Shown here: positions 1-8,409 of the stretch, in pieces
Layout: every line of letters starts with the position of its first letter
Numbering within the stretch: position 1 is the first letter of the stretch
Assembly (NCBI GenBank): GCA_030151365.1
Contig: JASLDW010000045.1
Span: forward strand, 1-21,397
Source of the DNA: Lysobacter sp.
GTDB lineage: Bacteria > Pseudomonadota > Gammaproteobacteria > Xanthomonadales > Xanthomonadaceae
Length of the DNA: 21,397 nt
Reading direction: 5' to 3'
Notes under the pieces: generated by a model
What the model was told of the DNA's origin: nothing
What the model saw: the letters and a program-made list of their open reading frames with translations, nothing else
Database searches by the model: none
Made by a program: the position numbers and the translations under genes

Positions 1-47
1 GTGCGTTCTTCGAGAACGACGTGCGGTTCCTGAGGCAATTCGCATGA
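1..47 (+). CDS. pheS: Phenylalanine--tRNA ligase alpha subunit, C-terminal end (partial)
   Basis: Only the last 14 codons are in the window. Read from base 3 they give AFFENDVRFLRQFA and then TGA at 45-47, which matches the usual C terminus of PheS (FENDxRFLxQF). The stop overlaps the pheT start as ATGA, so the two subunits are translationally coupled, as expected for an alpha2-beta2 enzyme. The catalytic domain lies upstream of the window. Confidence 0.9.
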   Translation, partial: AFFENDVRFLRQFA

Positions 48-2419
48 AGTTTTCCGAACGCTGGCTGCGCGAACTGGTTCCGACCACGGCGACGCGCGAA
101 CAACTGGAATCGACGCTCACCGCGATCGGCCTCGAGGTCGAAGGCAGCGAGCTGCTGGGGCAGGGCCTCGACAACGTCGTGGTCGCGCAGATCCGCGAGT
201 GCGTGCGCCATCCCGAAGCCGATCGCCTGCAGGTGTGCACGGTCGATGCCGGAGCGCACGGCACATTGCAGATCGTCTGCGGCGCACCGAACGCACGCGC
301 CGGACTGAAGGCGCCACTGGCGATGGTCGGCGCGCAGATCGGCGACACCACCATCAAGGCGGCCAAGCTGCGTGGCGTCGAATCGAACGGCATGCTGTGT
401 TCGGCCAAGGAGCTCGGCATCGACGCCGATGCTTCCGGGCTGCTGGAACTGCCGGCCGACGCGCCGGTCGGCACCGCATTGGCCGAATACCTCGGATTGC
501 CGGATGCGGTGATCGAACTCGGCCTGACACCCAATCGCGCCGATTGTTTCTGCCTGCGCGGCATCGCCCGCGATGTCGCGGCTGCCACCGGCACGACGCT
601 GGCCGAACAGGCGATCGCCGCAGTGCCGTCGCAGTCGACTGCAACGCTGGCGATCACCCTCAATGCCGGCGCCGATGCGCCGCGCTATGCCGGTCGCGTG
701 ATCGAAGGCGTCGATGCGAAGGCCGCGACGCCGCTGTGGATGGCCGAGCGCCTGCGCCGCAGCGGCATCCGCCCGGTCAGCTTCCTCGTCGATGTCACCC
801 AGTACGTGATGCTGGAGCTGGGCCAGCCGATGCATGCTTTCGACCGCGATCGCCTGCAGGGCCCGGTCGGCGTCCGCCACGCCCGCAAGGACGAAAGCCT
901 GAAGTTGCTCGATGGCCGCGACGTCACCGTCGACGACGGCTTCCTCGTCATCACCGACAACGATCGTGCAGTGGCGCTGGCCGGCGTGATGGGCGGATTC
1001 GACACCCGCGTCACCGACGACACCCGCGACGTGTTCCTGGAAGCCGCGCATTTCGCGCCGGCGGCGATCATCGGCCGTTCGCGCAAGCTCGGCATGCACA
1101 CCGATGCCTCGCACCGTTTCGAGCGTGGCGTCGATCCCGAATTGCCGCGGCAGGCGATCGAACGGGCGACCGCACTGATCCTTGAAGTCGCCGGTGGCAC
1201 GCCGGGTCCGGTGAGCGAGGTCACTCGCGATGCCGACCTGCCGAAGCCGCAGCCGGTCGCGTTGCGCCGCGAGCGCCTGGCGCGCGTGCTCGGCGTGAAG
1301 ATCGCCGATGCGGACGTCGAACGCATCCTGTGTTCGCTCGGTTTCGTGGTGAGCGCGACTGCAGATGGCTGGACCGCGACCGCACCGACGGCGCGCTTCG
1401 ACATCGCGATCGAGGAAGACCTGATCGAGGAGGTCGCGCGCATCCATGGCTACGACGCGATCCCGACGACGTTGCCGGCCGGTGGTGCTGCGGTGCGCGC
1501 GCCGTCGGAAACGCGCGTGTCGGACAGCGCATTGCGTCGCCAACTGGTCGCGCGCGGCTACCTGGAAGCGCTGACTTTCGCCTTCGTCGATGCCCGCCAG
1601 TTGCAGGCTTGGCAGATGGAAGCCGGCAGTATCGCGCTGGCCAATCCCTTGAGTGCCGAACTCGCGGTGATGCGCACCTCGCTGTTGCCCGGACTCGCCG
1701 AGGCACTGGCGCGTAACACGGCGCGCCAACAATCGCGCGTTCGCCTGTTCGAACTCGGCAATGTCTTCCACGCCACGGGCGATGCGCCGTTGCACACGCT
1801 GCGCATCGCCGCGATCGCCTGCGGTGCCGCCGCCGACGAGCAGTGGGGGGATGCCAACGGCAAACGCGCCAACGACGTGTTCGACCTCAAGGGCGATCTC
1901 GATTCGCTGGCGGCGCTGGCCGGCGTTGCACTGCAATATCGACCCGCCCGCCTGGCATGGACGCATCCGGGACGCTGCGCCGAAGTCCTGCGCAGCGACG
2001 CCCGGATCGGCTGGATCGCCGAACTGCATCCGTCGCTGTGCGACGCGCTCGATCTCCCCGCGCGCACCTGCGCCTTCGAGGTCGATCTCGCCTTGCTGGC
2101 GCGGCGCGATGTCCCGACATCGCGGCCGCTGTCACGTTTTCCGTCGGTGCGCCGCGACCTGGCGCTGGTGGTGCCGCGCGAGCTTGAATGGGCGACGCTG
2201 GCGAACACCGTGCATTCCGCTGCCGGCGAGTGGTTGCGCGACCTGATCCTGTTCGATGTCTACACCGGAACCGGTGTCGGAATCACTGAAAAAAGTTTCG
2301 CCATGGGCTTGATTCTGCAGGAGGAATCACGCACCCTGACCGACCAGGATGTCAATGCCGTCATCACGAGGGTGATCGATACTGCGGCATCCAGGCACGG
2401 AGCCGTAGTGCGCGGATAA
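44..2419 (+). CDS. pheT: Phenylalanine--tRNA ligase beta subunit
   Basis: This cytoplasmic subunit pairs with PheS to charge tRNA-Phe. The product is 791 residues, normal for bacterial PheT. It has an N-terminal EMAP-II-like OB fold (about residues 39-148), then B3/B4 and B5 domains. The editing-domain region contains the string PNRADC. The C terminus is a ferredoxin-like anticodon-binding domain (about 700-791) with RFPSVRRDLALV and the EKSFAMGL stretch. The start ATG overlaps the pheS stop by 4 bp, and ihfA follows 12 bp after the stop. The order pheS-pheT-ihfA is conserved in gammaproteobacteria. Identification is secure from the full-length match to family signatures. In many bacteria pheST is controlled by an upstream attenuator, but that region is not in the window. 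Confidence 0.98.
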   Translation: MKFSERWLRELVPTTATREQLESTLTAIGLEVEGSELLGQGLDNVVVAQIRECVRHPEADRLQVCTVDAGAHGTLQIVCGAPNARAGLKAPLAMVGAQIGDTTIKAAKLRGVESNGMLCSAKELGIDADASGLLELPADAPVGTALAEYLGLPDAVIELGLTPNRADCFCLRGIARDVAAATGTTLAEQAIAAVPSQSTATLAITLNAGADAPRYAGRVIEGVDAKAATPLWMAERLRRSGIRPVSFLVDVTQYVMLELGQPMHAFDRDRLQGPVGVRHARKDESLKLLDGRDVTVDDGFLVITDNDRAVALAGVMGGFDTRVTDDTRDVFLEAAHFAPAAIIGRSRKLGMHTDASHRFERGVDPELPRQAIERATALILEVAGGTPGPVSEVTRDADLPKPQPVALRRERLARVLGVKIADADVERILCSLGFVVSATADGWTATAPTARFDIAIEEDLIEEVARIHGYDAIPTTLPAGGAAVRAPSETRVSDSALRRQLVARGYLEALTFAFVDARQLQAWQMEAGSIALANPLSAELAVMRTSLLPGLAEALARNTARQQSRVRLFELGNVFHATGDAPLHTLRIAAIACGAAADEQWGDANGKRANDVFDLKGDLDSLAALAGVALQYRPARLAWTHPGRCAEVLRSDARIGWIAELHPSLCDALDLPARTCAFEVDLALLARRDVPTSRPLSRFPSVRRDLALVVPRELEWATLANTVHSAAGEWLRDLILFDVYTGTGVGITEKSFAMGLILQEESRTLTDQDVNAVITRVIDTAASRHGAVVRG

Positions 2420-2431
2420 GGGGAAGCAACA

Positions 2432-2719
2432 ATGGCGTTGACGAAAGCTGAACTCGCCGACCGATTGCATGAAGAGGTCGGACTGAACAAGCGCGAGTCG
2501 AAGGAATTCGTCGATGCGTTCTTCCAGTCGTTGTCCGAAGCGCTCTCCGATGGCCGCCAGGTGAAGATGTCGGGTTTCGGCAACTTCGACCTGCGCCGCA
2601 AGAACGAACGTCCCGGCCGCAATCCGAAAACGGGCGTCGAGATCCCGATCACCGCGCGCACCGTGGTCACGTTCAAGCCGGGCCAGAAGCTGAAGGAGCG
2701 GGTGGAAGGACATGCTTGA
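2432..2719 (+). CDS. ihfA: Integration host factor subunit alpha
   Basis: This is a 95-residue member of the HU/IHF DNA-bending family. IHF-alpha pairs with IHF-beta to bend DNA at specific sites used in recombination, replication and transcription. The protein begins MALTKAELADRL and has the FGNFDLRRK strand. It carries the RNPKTG turn at the tip of the beta arm whose proline intercalates into DNA. The position directly behind pheT is diagnostic for ihfA rather than hupA/B or ihfB. A purine-rich ribosome site (GGGGAAG) precedes the ATG. The end overlaps the next gene by 8 bp (ATGCTTGA). IHF could also serve the tyrosine recombinase of the island further along, which is an inference. Confidence 0.97.
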   Translation: MALTKAELADRLHEEVGLNKRESKEFVDAFFQSLSEALSDGRQVKMSGFGNFDLRRKNERPGRNPKTGVEIPITARTVVTFKPGQKLKERVEGHA

Positions 2720-3089
2720 TCCCGGCAGCAACAAGGAACTCCCGCCGATCCCCGCGAAGCGCTACTTCACCATCGGTGAAGTCAGCGAACTGTGCGACGT
2801 CAAGCCGCACGTGCTGCGTTACTGGGAAACCGAATTCCCGTCGCTGAAGCCGGTGAAGCGGCGCGGCAATCGCCGCTACTACCAGCGCTCCGACGTGATG
2901 ATGGTGCGCCAGATCCGTGGCCTGCTCTACGAACAGGGCTACACCATCAGCGGCGCGCGCCTGCGCCTGGAAGGCGACCAGGGCAAGTCCGTCGCTGCCG
3001 CGTCCGCCTCGGTGTCGTCGCCGGCCCAGGATTCCCTGCGCAGCCTGCGCATCGAGCTGGAACAGATCGCCGCCTTGCTGAAGCGCTGA
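2712..3089 (+). CDS. MerR-family transcriptional regulator
   Basis: This small (125-residue) protein has an N-terminal MerR winged helix: FTIGEVSELCDVKPHVLRYW is the recognition helix-turn-helix, followed by the wing RRGNRRYY. A second helical part (LLYEQGYTISGAR) precedes a short C terminus of about 45 residues that ends in a helix (LRSLRIELEQIAALLKR). It lacks the cysteines of metal-sensing MerR proteins and any large ligand domain. The start overlaps the ihfA stop by 8 bp, so the two are co-translated. A MerR-like gene at this exact place, between ihfA and tRNA-Pro, is a recurrent arrangement in gammaproteobacteria, but its targets are not known to me. Confidence 0.93.
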   Translation: MLDPGSNKELPPIPAKRYFTIGEVSELCDVKPHVLRYWETEFPSLKPVKRRGNRRYYQRSDVMMVRQIRGLLYEQGYTISGARLRLEGDQGKSVAAASASVSSPAQDSLRSLRIELEQIAALLKR

Positions 3090-3103
3090 CAGGCGATCGC
3101 GTC

Positions 3104-3109
3104 TATAAT
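3104..3109 (+). promoter_or_regulatory. -10 box of the tRNA-Pro promoter
   Basis: A perfect TATAAT lies 11 bp before the mature tRNA 5' end, inside the 31-bp gap after the MerR gene. No good -35 hexamer is present at 16-18 bp; the nearest, CTGACA at 3086, is only 12 bp away. The tRNA therefore probably has its own strong -10-driven promoter and may also be read through from the operon. Confidence 0.6.
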
Positions 3110-3120
3110 GGATGCCCTCT

Positions 3121-3197
3121 CGGGGTATAGCGCAGCCTGGTAGCGCACTTGTCTGGGGGACAAGTGGTCGTCGGTTCAAATCCGGCTACCCCGACCA
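3121..3197 (+). tRNA. tRNA-Pro (anticodon GGG)
   Basis: The gene is 77 nt with an encoded CCA. The acceptor stem CGGGGTA pairs with TACCCCG, and the D-stem GCGC pairs with GCGC. The anticodon stem CTTGT/ACAAG encloses loop CTGGGGG with anticodon GGG at 3155-3157. The T-arm GTCGG/CCGGC encloses TTCAAAT. It decodes CCC (and CCU by wobble). All stems are intact, so it is a functional gene, and a terminator follows at 3231. Confidence 0.97.
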
Positions 3198-3230
3198 ATT
3201 TGGAAGTCCGGCAACACCCAGCTTGCCAGC

Positions 3231-3257
3231 AAAGCCCCGGTTCCCACGGGGTTTTTT
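3231..3257 (+). terminator. Rho-independent terminator after tRNA-Pro
   Basis: The stem CCCCG (3235-3239) / CGGGG (3247-3251) has a 7-nt loop and is followed directly by six Ts. A-T and G-T pairs with the T run can lengthen the stem. It ends the tRNA-Pro transcript before the minus-strand gene that begins its stop at 3312. Confidence 0.85.
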
Positions 3258-3311
3258 GTTGCCTTGGGATACGCGATGGCAGGCGATCGGCGGCCATGCT
3301 GGATCAGGCCG

Positions 3312-4151
3312 TCAGAGCAGGGCCAGGCCGATCATGTGCATGTAAAGGCTGACCGCCTTGCGCTTGGCGTAAGGCACGCCGTCCCGGGCATGGCTCTGGG
3401 CGTACCAGAGCCTGCGTTGCTTCCAGTTGAACCTGTCGAGCGTGCTTTCTGCGATCGCGATGCTCGGCTGGTTGATATGCGTTGCGTGCCACCAGCCTGC
3501 GGGCAGGAACAGCGTTTCGCCTTCGGCAATGGTCAACCGGGTTGGGTCGGCGAGGGCGAATTCGGGGAAGGCCACGGGATCCACGTGGTACGGGTCGGGA
3601 ATGAGCGAATGGTTGTCCTGTTGTGGATTGGGATACAGGAAACGCGTATCGCCCGGCGCGAAAAGTATCGCGTCCTTGGGCCCGTACACTTGCGAAATGA
3701 AGACATGCAGGTAGCTGTAGTCCCAATGCAGCTTGCGGAAGCCGCTGCCTTTGGCGCCGATGAACAGCGCCACCTTCCCACGGTCGAGGCGCATCGAACG
3801 GGGCAGCAGGCGGCTGTCGAGCAGGTTGTCCCTGGCCAGGTCAATGCGACCGACATCCGCCCAAAGCTCCGGGAATTGCTCGTCCAGCTTCACTTCCTTC
3901 AGGTAGGGAGCGTAGTCCCGTCCCTCATTGCGCTTCAGGTCGTCGATGAAGTCGCCGATGCGGTGGGACTTGCGATCGAAGAAAACCTGCTTGTCGGCGT
4001 AATGGTCGGCGAAATAATCCAGGCTCCATTTCTGCCGGGCCGGCCAGTGATCGATGGCATCGGTCAGGATGACCGGGCGCGAACGGGCCACGTATTGGGT
4101 CTGGAAATCCGACTGGGTCAGGCCGGCGCGGCGATCAATCTGGATCGGCAT
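3312..4151 (-). CDS. JmjC/cupin_8-like Fe(II)/2-oxoglutarate-dependent oxygenase
   Basis: The product is 279 residues. It looks like a cupin-like JmjC protein of the type that hydroxylates proteins or RNA in bacteria. The metal triad is visible: H142-x-D144 in LHWDYSYLH and H222 in PAGWWHATH, inside the two cupin motifs. The N terminus (PVILTDAIDHWPA) is the usual lead-in of this family. The ATG at 4151 is chosen because GGGAGAG lies 6-8 bp upstream; the frame is open further upstream to 4274 but that extension looks non-coding. The gene is divergent from the TraB/GumN gene with a 153-bp shared upstream region. The substrate is unknown. Confidence 0.88.
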   Translation of the reverse strand: MPIQIDRRAGLTQSDFQTQYVARSRPVILTDAIDHWPARQKWSLDYFADHYADKQVFFDRKSHRIGDFIDDLKRNEGRDYAPYLKEVKLDEQFPELWADVGRIDLARDNLLDSRLLPRSMRLDRGKVALFIGAKGSGFRKLHWDYSYLHVFISQVYGPKDAILFAPGDTRFLYPNPQQDNHSLIPDPYHVDPVAFPEFALADPTRLTIAEGETLFLPAGWWHATHINQPSIAIAESTLDRFNWKQRRLWYAQSHARDGVPYAKRKAVSLYMHMIGLALL

Positions 4152-4304
4152 CTTGCTCTCCCTTGCAAAGCGACCACCACCGGAATCCTGTCCGGCGATC
4201 CCTAGCGTATCAGACCCGTGGCGTCCCGGAATCGGACTTCGCGCAGGAACTTGTGACAACACCACTTGTCCCAACGGGGTTTGCCGGATTCAGGAAGAGA
4301 TCCC

Positions 4305-5318
4305 ATGTTAATGACACGCATGCTTGCCCTTGTATTGGTGTCCTGCCTCGCGGCTCCTGCGGCTACCGCACGGCAGGCCATCACGACGCCAGCCCCCGCA
4401 CGACAATCGATCGAATTCGATACGGTCACCGTGGAGGGTTCGCAGCCTGGCCCCGGACTGTGGCAAGCGCAGAAGCATGGCCACAGCGTGTGGATCCTTG
4501 CGACGGTCGCGCCGTTGCCCGACAACATCACATGGAACTCGAAGTTGATCCGCGGCATCCTCGCGGATTCGAAGGAGATCATCTACCAGCCTTCGGTGAG
4601 CATCGACGCCGATATCGGGATCTTCAAGGGATTGTTCCTGTTCAATTCGCTGCGGAAGATGGATGAGAATCCCGGCGGCCAGACCTTGCAGCAGGTGTTG
4701 CCTCCCGCGCTCTACGCGCGCTGGTCGCCGTTGAAGGCGCGTTATCTCGCGAACGACGGCAAGGTGGAACGCAAGCGCCCGATGTTCGCGGCGGGCGAGT
4801 TGCTGAAGGCGGTGTACAAGGCGCAGGGATTGGGTGGGCGCCAGGTGGTGTCGTCGGTGCTGGATGCAGCGATCAAGCAACATGGCATCAAGGTCACGTC
4901 GACGTCGGTCAAGGTGAAGATCGAGGATCCGGGCAAGGCGTTGAAGGAATTCGCAAACGAGAAGCTCGGCGACGAAGGCTGCCTGTCCAGTGCCATGTCG
5001 CTCGCAGAGCACGATCTTCCGGCGATCAGGACGCGTGCCAACGCATGGGCGCGTGGCGATATCGCGGGCCTGCGCCAGTTGCCCATTGCCGATACCACGA
5101 CCAACTGCGTGCAGGCACTGATGGATGCGCAGGTCGCGTCATCGCGCGGCATCGCCAACCTGCCGGCGCGCTTCAAGGACAACTGGTTGAAGGCGATGGA
5201 TGCTGCCGCCGCCAACAACGACACCAGCCTCGCGGTGGTGTCGCTGGATCGCCTGATCGGCAAGGAAGGCTATCTCGATGCCTTGCGCGCACGCGGCTAC
5301 GAGATCGTCGAGCCCTGA
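4305..5318 (+). CDS. TraB/GumN family exported protein
   Basis: The product is 337 residues. After a signal peptide (MLMTRMLALVLVSCLAAPAATA) it has GPGLWQAQKHGHSVWIL and PLPDNITW, the N-terminal hallmark of the TraB/GumN fold. This fold is proposed to be metalloprotease-like because of its relation to the Tiki/EreA/ChaN families. The likely cleavage is at ATA|RQ; an LVSC lipobox-like string lies too close to the N terminus to be convincing. The ATG at 4305 has AGGAAGAG 5-13 bp upstream, and ATG at 4311 is a second possibility. The location is the periplasm by inference. GumN-like genes are common in multiple copies in xanthomonads, and nothing here links this one to exopolysaccharide synthesis. 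It converges on dxs with a 10-bp gap. Confidence 0.85.
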   Translation: MLMTRMLALVLVSCLAAPAATARQAITTPAPARQSIEFDTVTVEGSQPGPGLWQAQKHGHSVWILATVAPLPDNITWNSKLIRGILADSKEIIYQPSVSIDADIGIFKGLFLFNSLRKMDENPGGQTLQQVLPPALYARWSPLKARYLANDGKVERKRPMFAAGELLKAVYKAQGLGGRQVVSSVLDAAIKQHGIKVTSTSVKVKIEDPGKALKEFANEKLGDEGCLSSAMSLAEHDLPAIRTRANAWARGDIAGLRQLPIADTTTNCVQALMDAQVASSRGIANLPARFKDNWLKAMDAAAANNDTSLAVVSLDRLIGKEGYLDALRARGYEIVEP

Positions 5319-5328
5319 CCGGATTCCG

Positions 5329-7236
5329 TCACGCCTGCGCGCTGCGCAGGCCGTTGCCTTGCTGGACCGGGAAACGCGCCTCGATCGCCCTGCGAATGCC
5401 GGCGGCATCCAGCCCGGCTTCGCTCAGCAAATCCTCGCGGCTGGCGTGATGCTGGAAGGCATCGGGCAGGCCGAGGTGCAGGATCGGCATCGCGATGCCG
5501 GCATCGGCCAGCAATTCCGCCACGCCGGAACCGGCGCCGCCGGCGACGACGTTGTCTTCGAGGGTGACGAACGCATCGTGGGTTTTCGCCAGATCAAGGA
5601 TGAGTGCGCGATCCAGCGGCTTCACGAAACGCATGTTGACCACGGTGTATCCGGACTCCGCACCGACCGTCTGCGCCGCCGGGACGATGGCGCCGAACGC
5701 CAGCAAGGCGATGCGCTGGCCGCGCTGCTTCACCTCGGCCTTGCCGATCGGCAAGGTCGCGAGTCCTGGTTGCACGGTCACGCCGGGGCCGGTGCCGCGC
5801 GGATAACGCACCGCCGCCGGCCCGTTGAATTCGAAACCGGTGCTCAGCATCCTGCGGCACTCGTCCTCGTCGGACGCCGCCATCACCACCATGTTGGGCA
5901 CGCAGCGCAGGTAGGAGAGATCGAGGTTGCCGGCATGCGTCGCGCCATCGGGGCCGACCACGCCACCACGGTCGATCGCGAACAGCACGTCGAGGTTCTG
6001 GATCGCGACGTCGTGCACCAGCTGGTCGTAGCCGCGCTGCAGGAAGGTCGAGTAGATCGCGACGACCGGCTTCGCGCCTTCGCAGGCCATGCCGGCCGCC
6101 AGCGTCACCGCATGCTGTTCGGCGATGGCGACATCGAAATAGCGATCGGGATATTCCTTGCTGAAACGCACCAGGCCCGAGCCTTCGCGCATCGCCGGCG
6201 TGATCGCCAGCAGTTTCGGATCGGTCGCCGCCATGTCGCACAGCCAGTCACCGAAGACATCGGTGTAGGTCGGCTTCTTCGCCGCGCCCGGCTTCGACAC
6301 CATGCCCTGCGCGGGATCGAACGGCGACACCGCGTGATAGCCGATCTGGTCGGCCTCGGCACGCTCGTAACCCTTGCCCTTGGTGGTGATGACGTGCAGC
6401 AGTTGCGGACCCTTCAACGTCTTCAGCGTGGTCAGCGTATCGACCAGTGCGTTGACGTCGTGGCCGTCGATCGGGCCGGTGTAGTGGAAGCCCATTTCCT
6501 CGAACAGCGTGGACGGCACGAACATGCCTTTCCAGTGCTCTTCCCAGCGCTTGACGAAACGCGCCGGCGCCTTGTCCTTGTCGCCCAGCAGTTTCTTGCC
6601 GCCTTCGCGGATGGCATTGAGCGTGCGGCTGCCGGTCATGCGGCCAAGCATCTTGGTGAGTCCGCCGACCGCTTCGCTGATCGACATGCGGTTGTCGTTG
6701 AGGATCACCAGGATGTCGGGATCCTGGTCCATGCCGCCGGCGTGGTTGAGCGCCTCGTAGGCCATGCCCGCGGTCATCGCGCCGTCGCCGATCACCGCAA
6801 CCACCTTGCGATCGTTGCCGGCGTTGCGATTGGCGATGGCCATGCCGAGCGCGGCGGAAATCGAGGTCGACGAATGGCCGACGCCAAAGGTGTCGTAGAC
6901 CGATTCCTCGCGCTTGGGGAAGGGCGCGACGCCGTCCTTTTGCTTGACGGTATGGATGCGGTCGCGGCGACCGGTGAGGATCTTGTGTGGATAGGCCTGG
7001 TGGCCGACGTCCCAGACGATGCGGTCTTCCGGCGTGTCGTAGAGATAGTGCAGGGCGGTGGTGAGCTCGACCACGCCGAGGCCGGCGCCGAAATGGCCGC
7101 CGGACTTGCCGGCCGACTCGATCAGGTAGGCGCGCAGCTCGTCGGCGATGGCGCGCAGTTCGCTGGCATCGAACTTGCGCAGGTCGGCGGGGGAATCGAT
7201 CCGCGACAGGCGCGGATAACGGTCGGCATCGATCAT
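5329..7236 (-). CDS. dxs: 1-deoxy-D-xylulose-5-phosphate synthase
   Basis: The enzyme condenses pyruvate with glyceraldehyde 3-phosphate using thiamine diphosphate, the first step of the MEP isoprenoid pathway; its product also feeds thiamine and pyridoxal synthesis. The 635 residues are the full family length. Visible signatures are SGGHFGAGLG with H48, VWDVGHQAYPHKILTGR, and the ThDP motif GDGAMTAG (150-157) ending in LNDN. The transketolase pyrimidine domain contains DVAIAEQHAVTLAAGMA, and the C-terminal domain LEDNVVAGGAGSGV. The start ATG has only a weak ribosome site (GACGGG close by). It lies 15 bp behind the upstream gene's stop, so the pair is probably co-transcribed. Confidence 0.98.
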   Translation of the reverse strand: MIDADRYPRLSRIDSPADLRKFDASELRAIADELRAYLIESAGKSGGHFGAGLGVVELTTALHYLYDTPEDRIVWDVGHQAYPHKILTGRRDRIHTVKQKDGVAPFPKREESVYDTFGVGHSSTSISAALGMAIANRNAGNDRKVVAVIGDGAMTAGMAYEALNHAGGMDQDPDILVILNDNRMSISEAVGGLTKMLGRMTGSRTLNAIREGGKKLLGDKDKAPARFVKRWEEHWKGMFVPSTLFEEMGFHYTGPIDGHDVNALVDTLTTLKTLKGPQLLHVITTKGKGYERAEADQIGYHAVSPFDPAQGMVSKPGAAKKPTYTDVFGDWLCDMAATDPKLLAITPAMREGSGLVRFSKEYPDRYFDVAIAEQHAVTLAAGMACEGAKPVVAIYSTFLQRGYDQLVHDVAIQNLDVLFAIDRGGVVGPDGATHAGNLDLSYLRCVPNMVVMAASDEDECRRMLSTGFEFNGPAAVRYPRGTGPGVTVQPGLATLPIGKAEVKQRGQRIALLAFGAIVPAAQTVGAESGYTVVNMRFVKPLDRALILDLAKTHDAFVTLEDNVVAGGAGSGVAELLADAGIAMPILHLGLPDAFQHHASREDLLSEAGLDAAGIRRAIEARFPVQQGNGLRSAQA

Positions 7237-7251
7237 CCCGTCATTTTACGC

Positions 7252-8331
7252 TCAGCCGCGCAAGGCGCCGAGAATGCCCGGTGCCGGCACGCTGGCGCCG
7301 TCCACGCTGGCCGCCGCGAAGCCGGTGGCGAGATTGGCATTGACGAAATCGGCGACATCGCTGGCCGGCACGCTGGCGGCGGCGGCGATTTCCTCGACGG
7401 TGGCCGGGCCTTTCATCATCGCGGTGGCGATGCGGAAATGCTTGGGATACTCGCGCTCGGTCTGCGGCCACTTGGTGAGCTGGTAGTGCGCGTGGTCGGG
7501 CAGGCCGGCGACGACGCTGCCGTTGCCGGCCAGCAGGCCGGCCAGCCACACCAGTCGCGTCAGCGGCTGCGCCTGGCCCGACTGCCAATCGGCATCGGCG
7601 AGGGGGCGCAGGTCGCTTTCGGCCACGGGTGCATCGAAATAGGCGATCAACGGCTTGAGGCCGGCCGGCCCCTGGTATTCGCGACGACCGGGATGGATGC
7701 GCAATTCGGGGCCGTCGCCACGCTGGAACACGACAGCACCCTTCAGGGCGCCGGGTGCCAGCCAATCGGCCAGGGTCGCCTGGCGAACCGGTTCCGGGGC
7801 GACGTTCACTGCCACAGGTGCCGGAACGGGCGCCGGGTGCGGGGTGGCGACGGCTGCGGCAGGCGAGGGCGGCAGGTGGAAGTCCGGTGCCGGAGCCGGC
7901 GTGGCGCCACCGAGCGACTGCGGCTCCAGCGGTTCGATTTTTTCTTCCCGCACGACCGGTTGTTCGACAGCGGGGGCTGGAACAGGAGCCGCGGCCGGCT
8001 CCTCGACGACCGGCTGCGCGCCGCGCTGGTCGGCGAGCATGCCGAGCAGGTTGGCGAATTCGACGGGGTCGAGTGGGCGCGCGAGACGCGAATCGGACTG
8101 CGTGCGCGTGGCCTGGGTGTAGCCGATCACGTGCTTGCCGGCATTGTGCAGCTGCATGAAGCTCATCGGCCCGTACAGGCTGTCCATGTCGACCACGACG
8201 AAGTCGGCATCGTTGCCGGAGTCGGCCAATTCGAAACGGTTGCCGGACGCCTGGTTGGCGGCCTGGAATGCCTCGGTCAACGCAGCCTGCGTCTGGCCGT
8301 CCATGCCCGTCATGCCCAGTTTCAACTTCAT
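7252..8331 (-). CDS. Conserved protein with receiver-like N terminus, proline-rich linker and C-terminal helical domain
   Basis: I do not recognise a named family. The 359-residue product has three parts. The first 100 residues resemble a CheY-like fold: the DFVVVDMDS strand, then the HVIGYTQ strand and a DPVEFANLLGML helix. They lack a clear phospho-acceptor pocket. Residues about 105-195 are a Pro/Ala-rich linker (repeated APAP, PVPAP), and the rest is globular. The last 70 residues look like a winged helix (RIATAMM...TVEEIAAAASVPASDVADFVN). The ATG at 8331 is preferred for the GGTGGGG site just upstream; an ATG at 8376 is also open. It sits between the HNH gene and dxs, probably in one transcript. 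A regulatory or scaffold role is an inference. Confidence 0.8.
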   Translation of the reverse strand: MKLKLGMTGMDGQTQAALTEAFQAANQASGNRFELADSGNDADFVVVDMDSLYGPMSFMQLHNAGKHVIGYTQATRTQSDSRLARPLDPVEFANLLGMLADQRGAQPVVEEPAAAPVPAPAVEQPVVREEKIEPLEPQSLGGATPAPAPDFHLPPSPAAAVATPHPAPVPAPVAVNVAPEPVRQATLADWLAPGALKGAVVFQRGDGPELRIHPGRREYQGPAGLKPLIAYFDAPVAESDLRPLADADWQSGQAQPLTRLVWLAGLLAGNGSVVAGLPDHAHYQLTKWPQTEREYPKHFRIATAMMKGPATVEEIAAAASVPASDVADFVNANLATGFAAASVDGASVPAPGILGALRG

Positions 8332-8409
8332 CGCCCCACCGATACGACTGGAAACCACCGATTCTATGGGCGTCATGCACCCATCTACCAGTGCGCTGTT
8401 GCGGTTTTG

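Noticed and set aside
4311..4346. Lipobox (LVSC) in the TraB/GumN-like protein
   Set aside because: The cysteine would be residue 14 with only a short hydrophobic stretch before it. A standard signal-peptidase I site (ATA|RQ) fits better.
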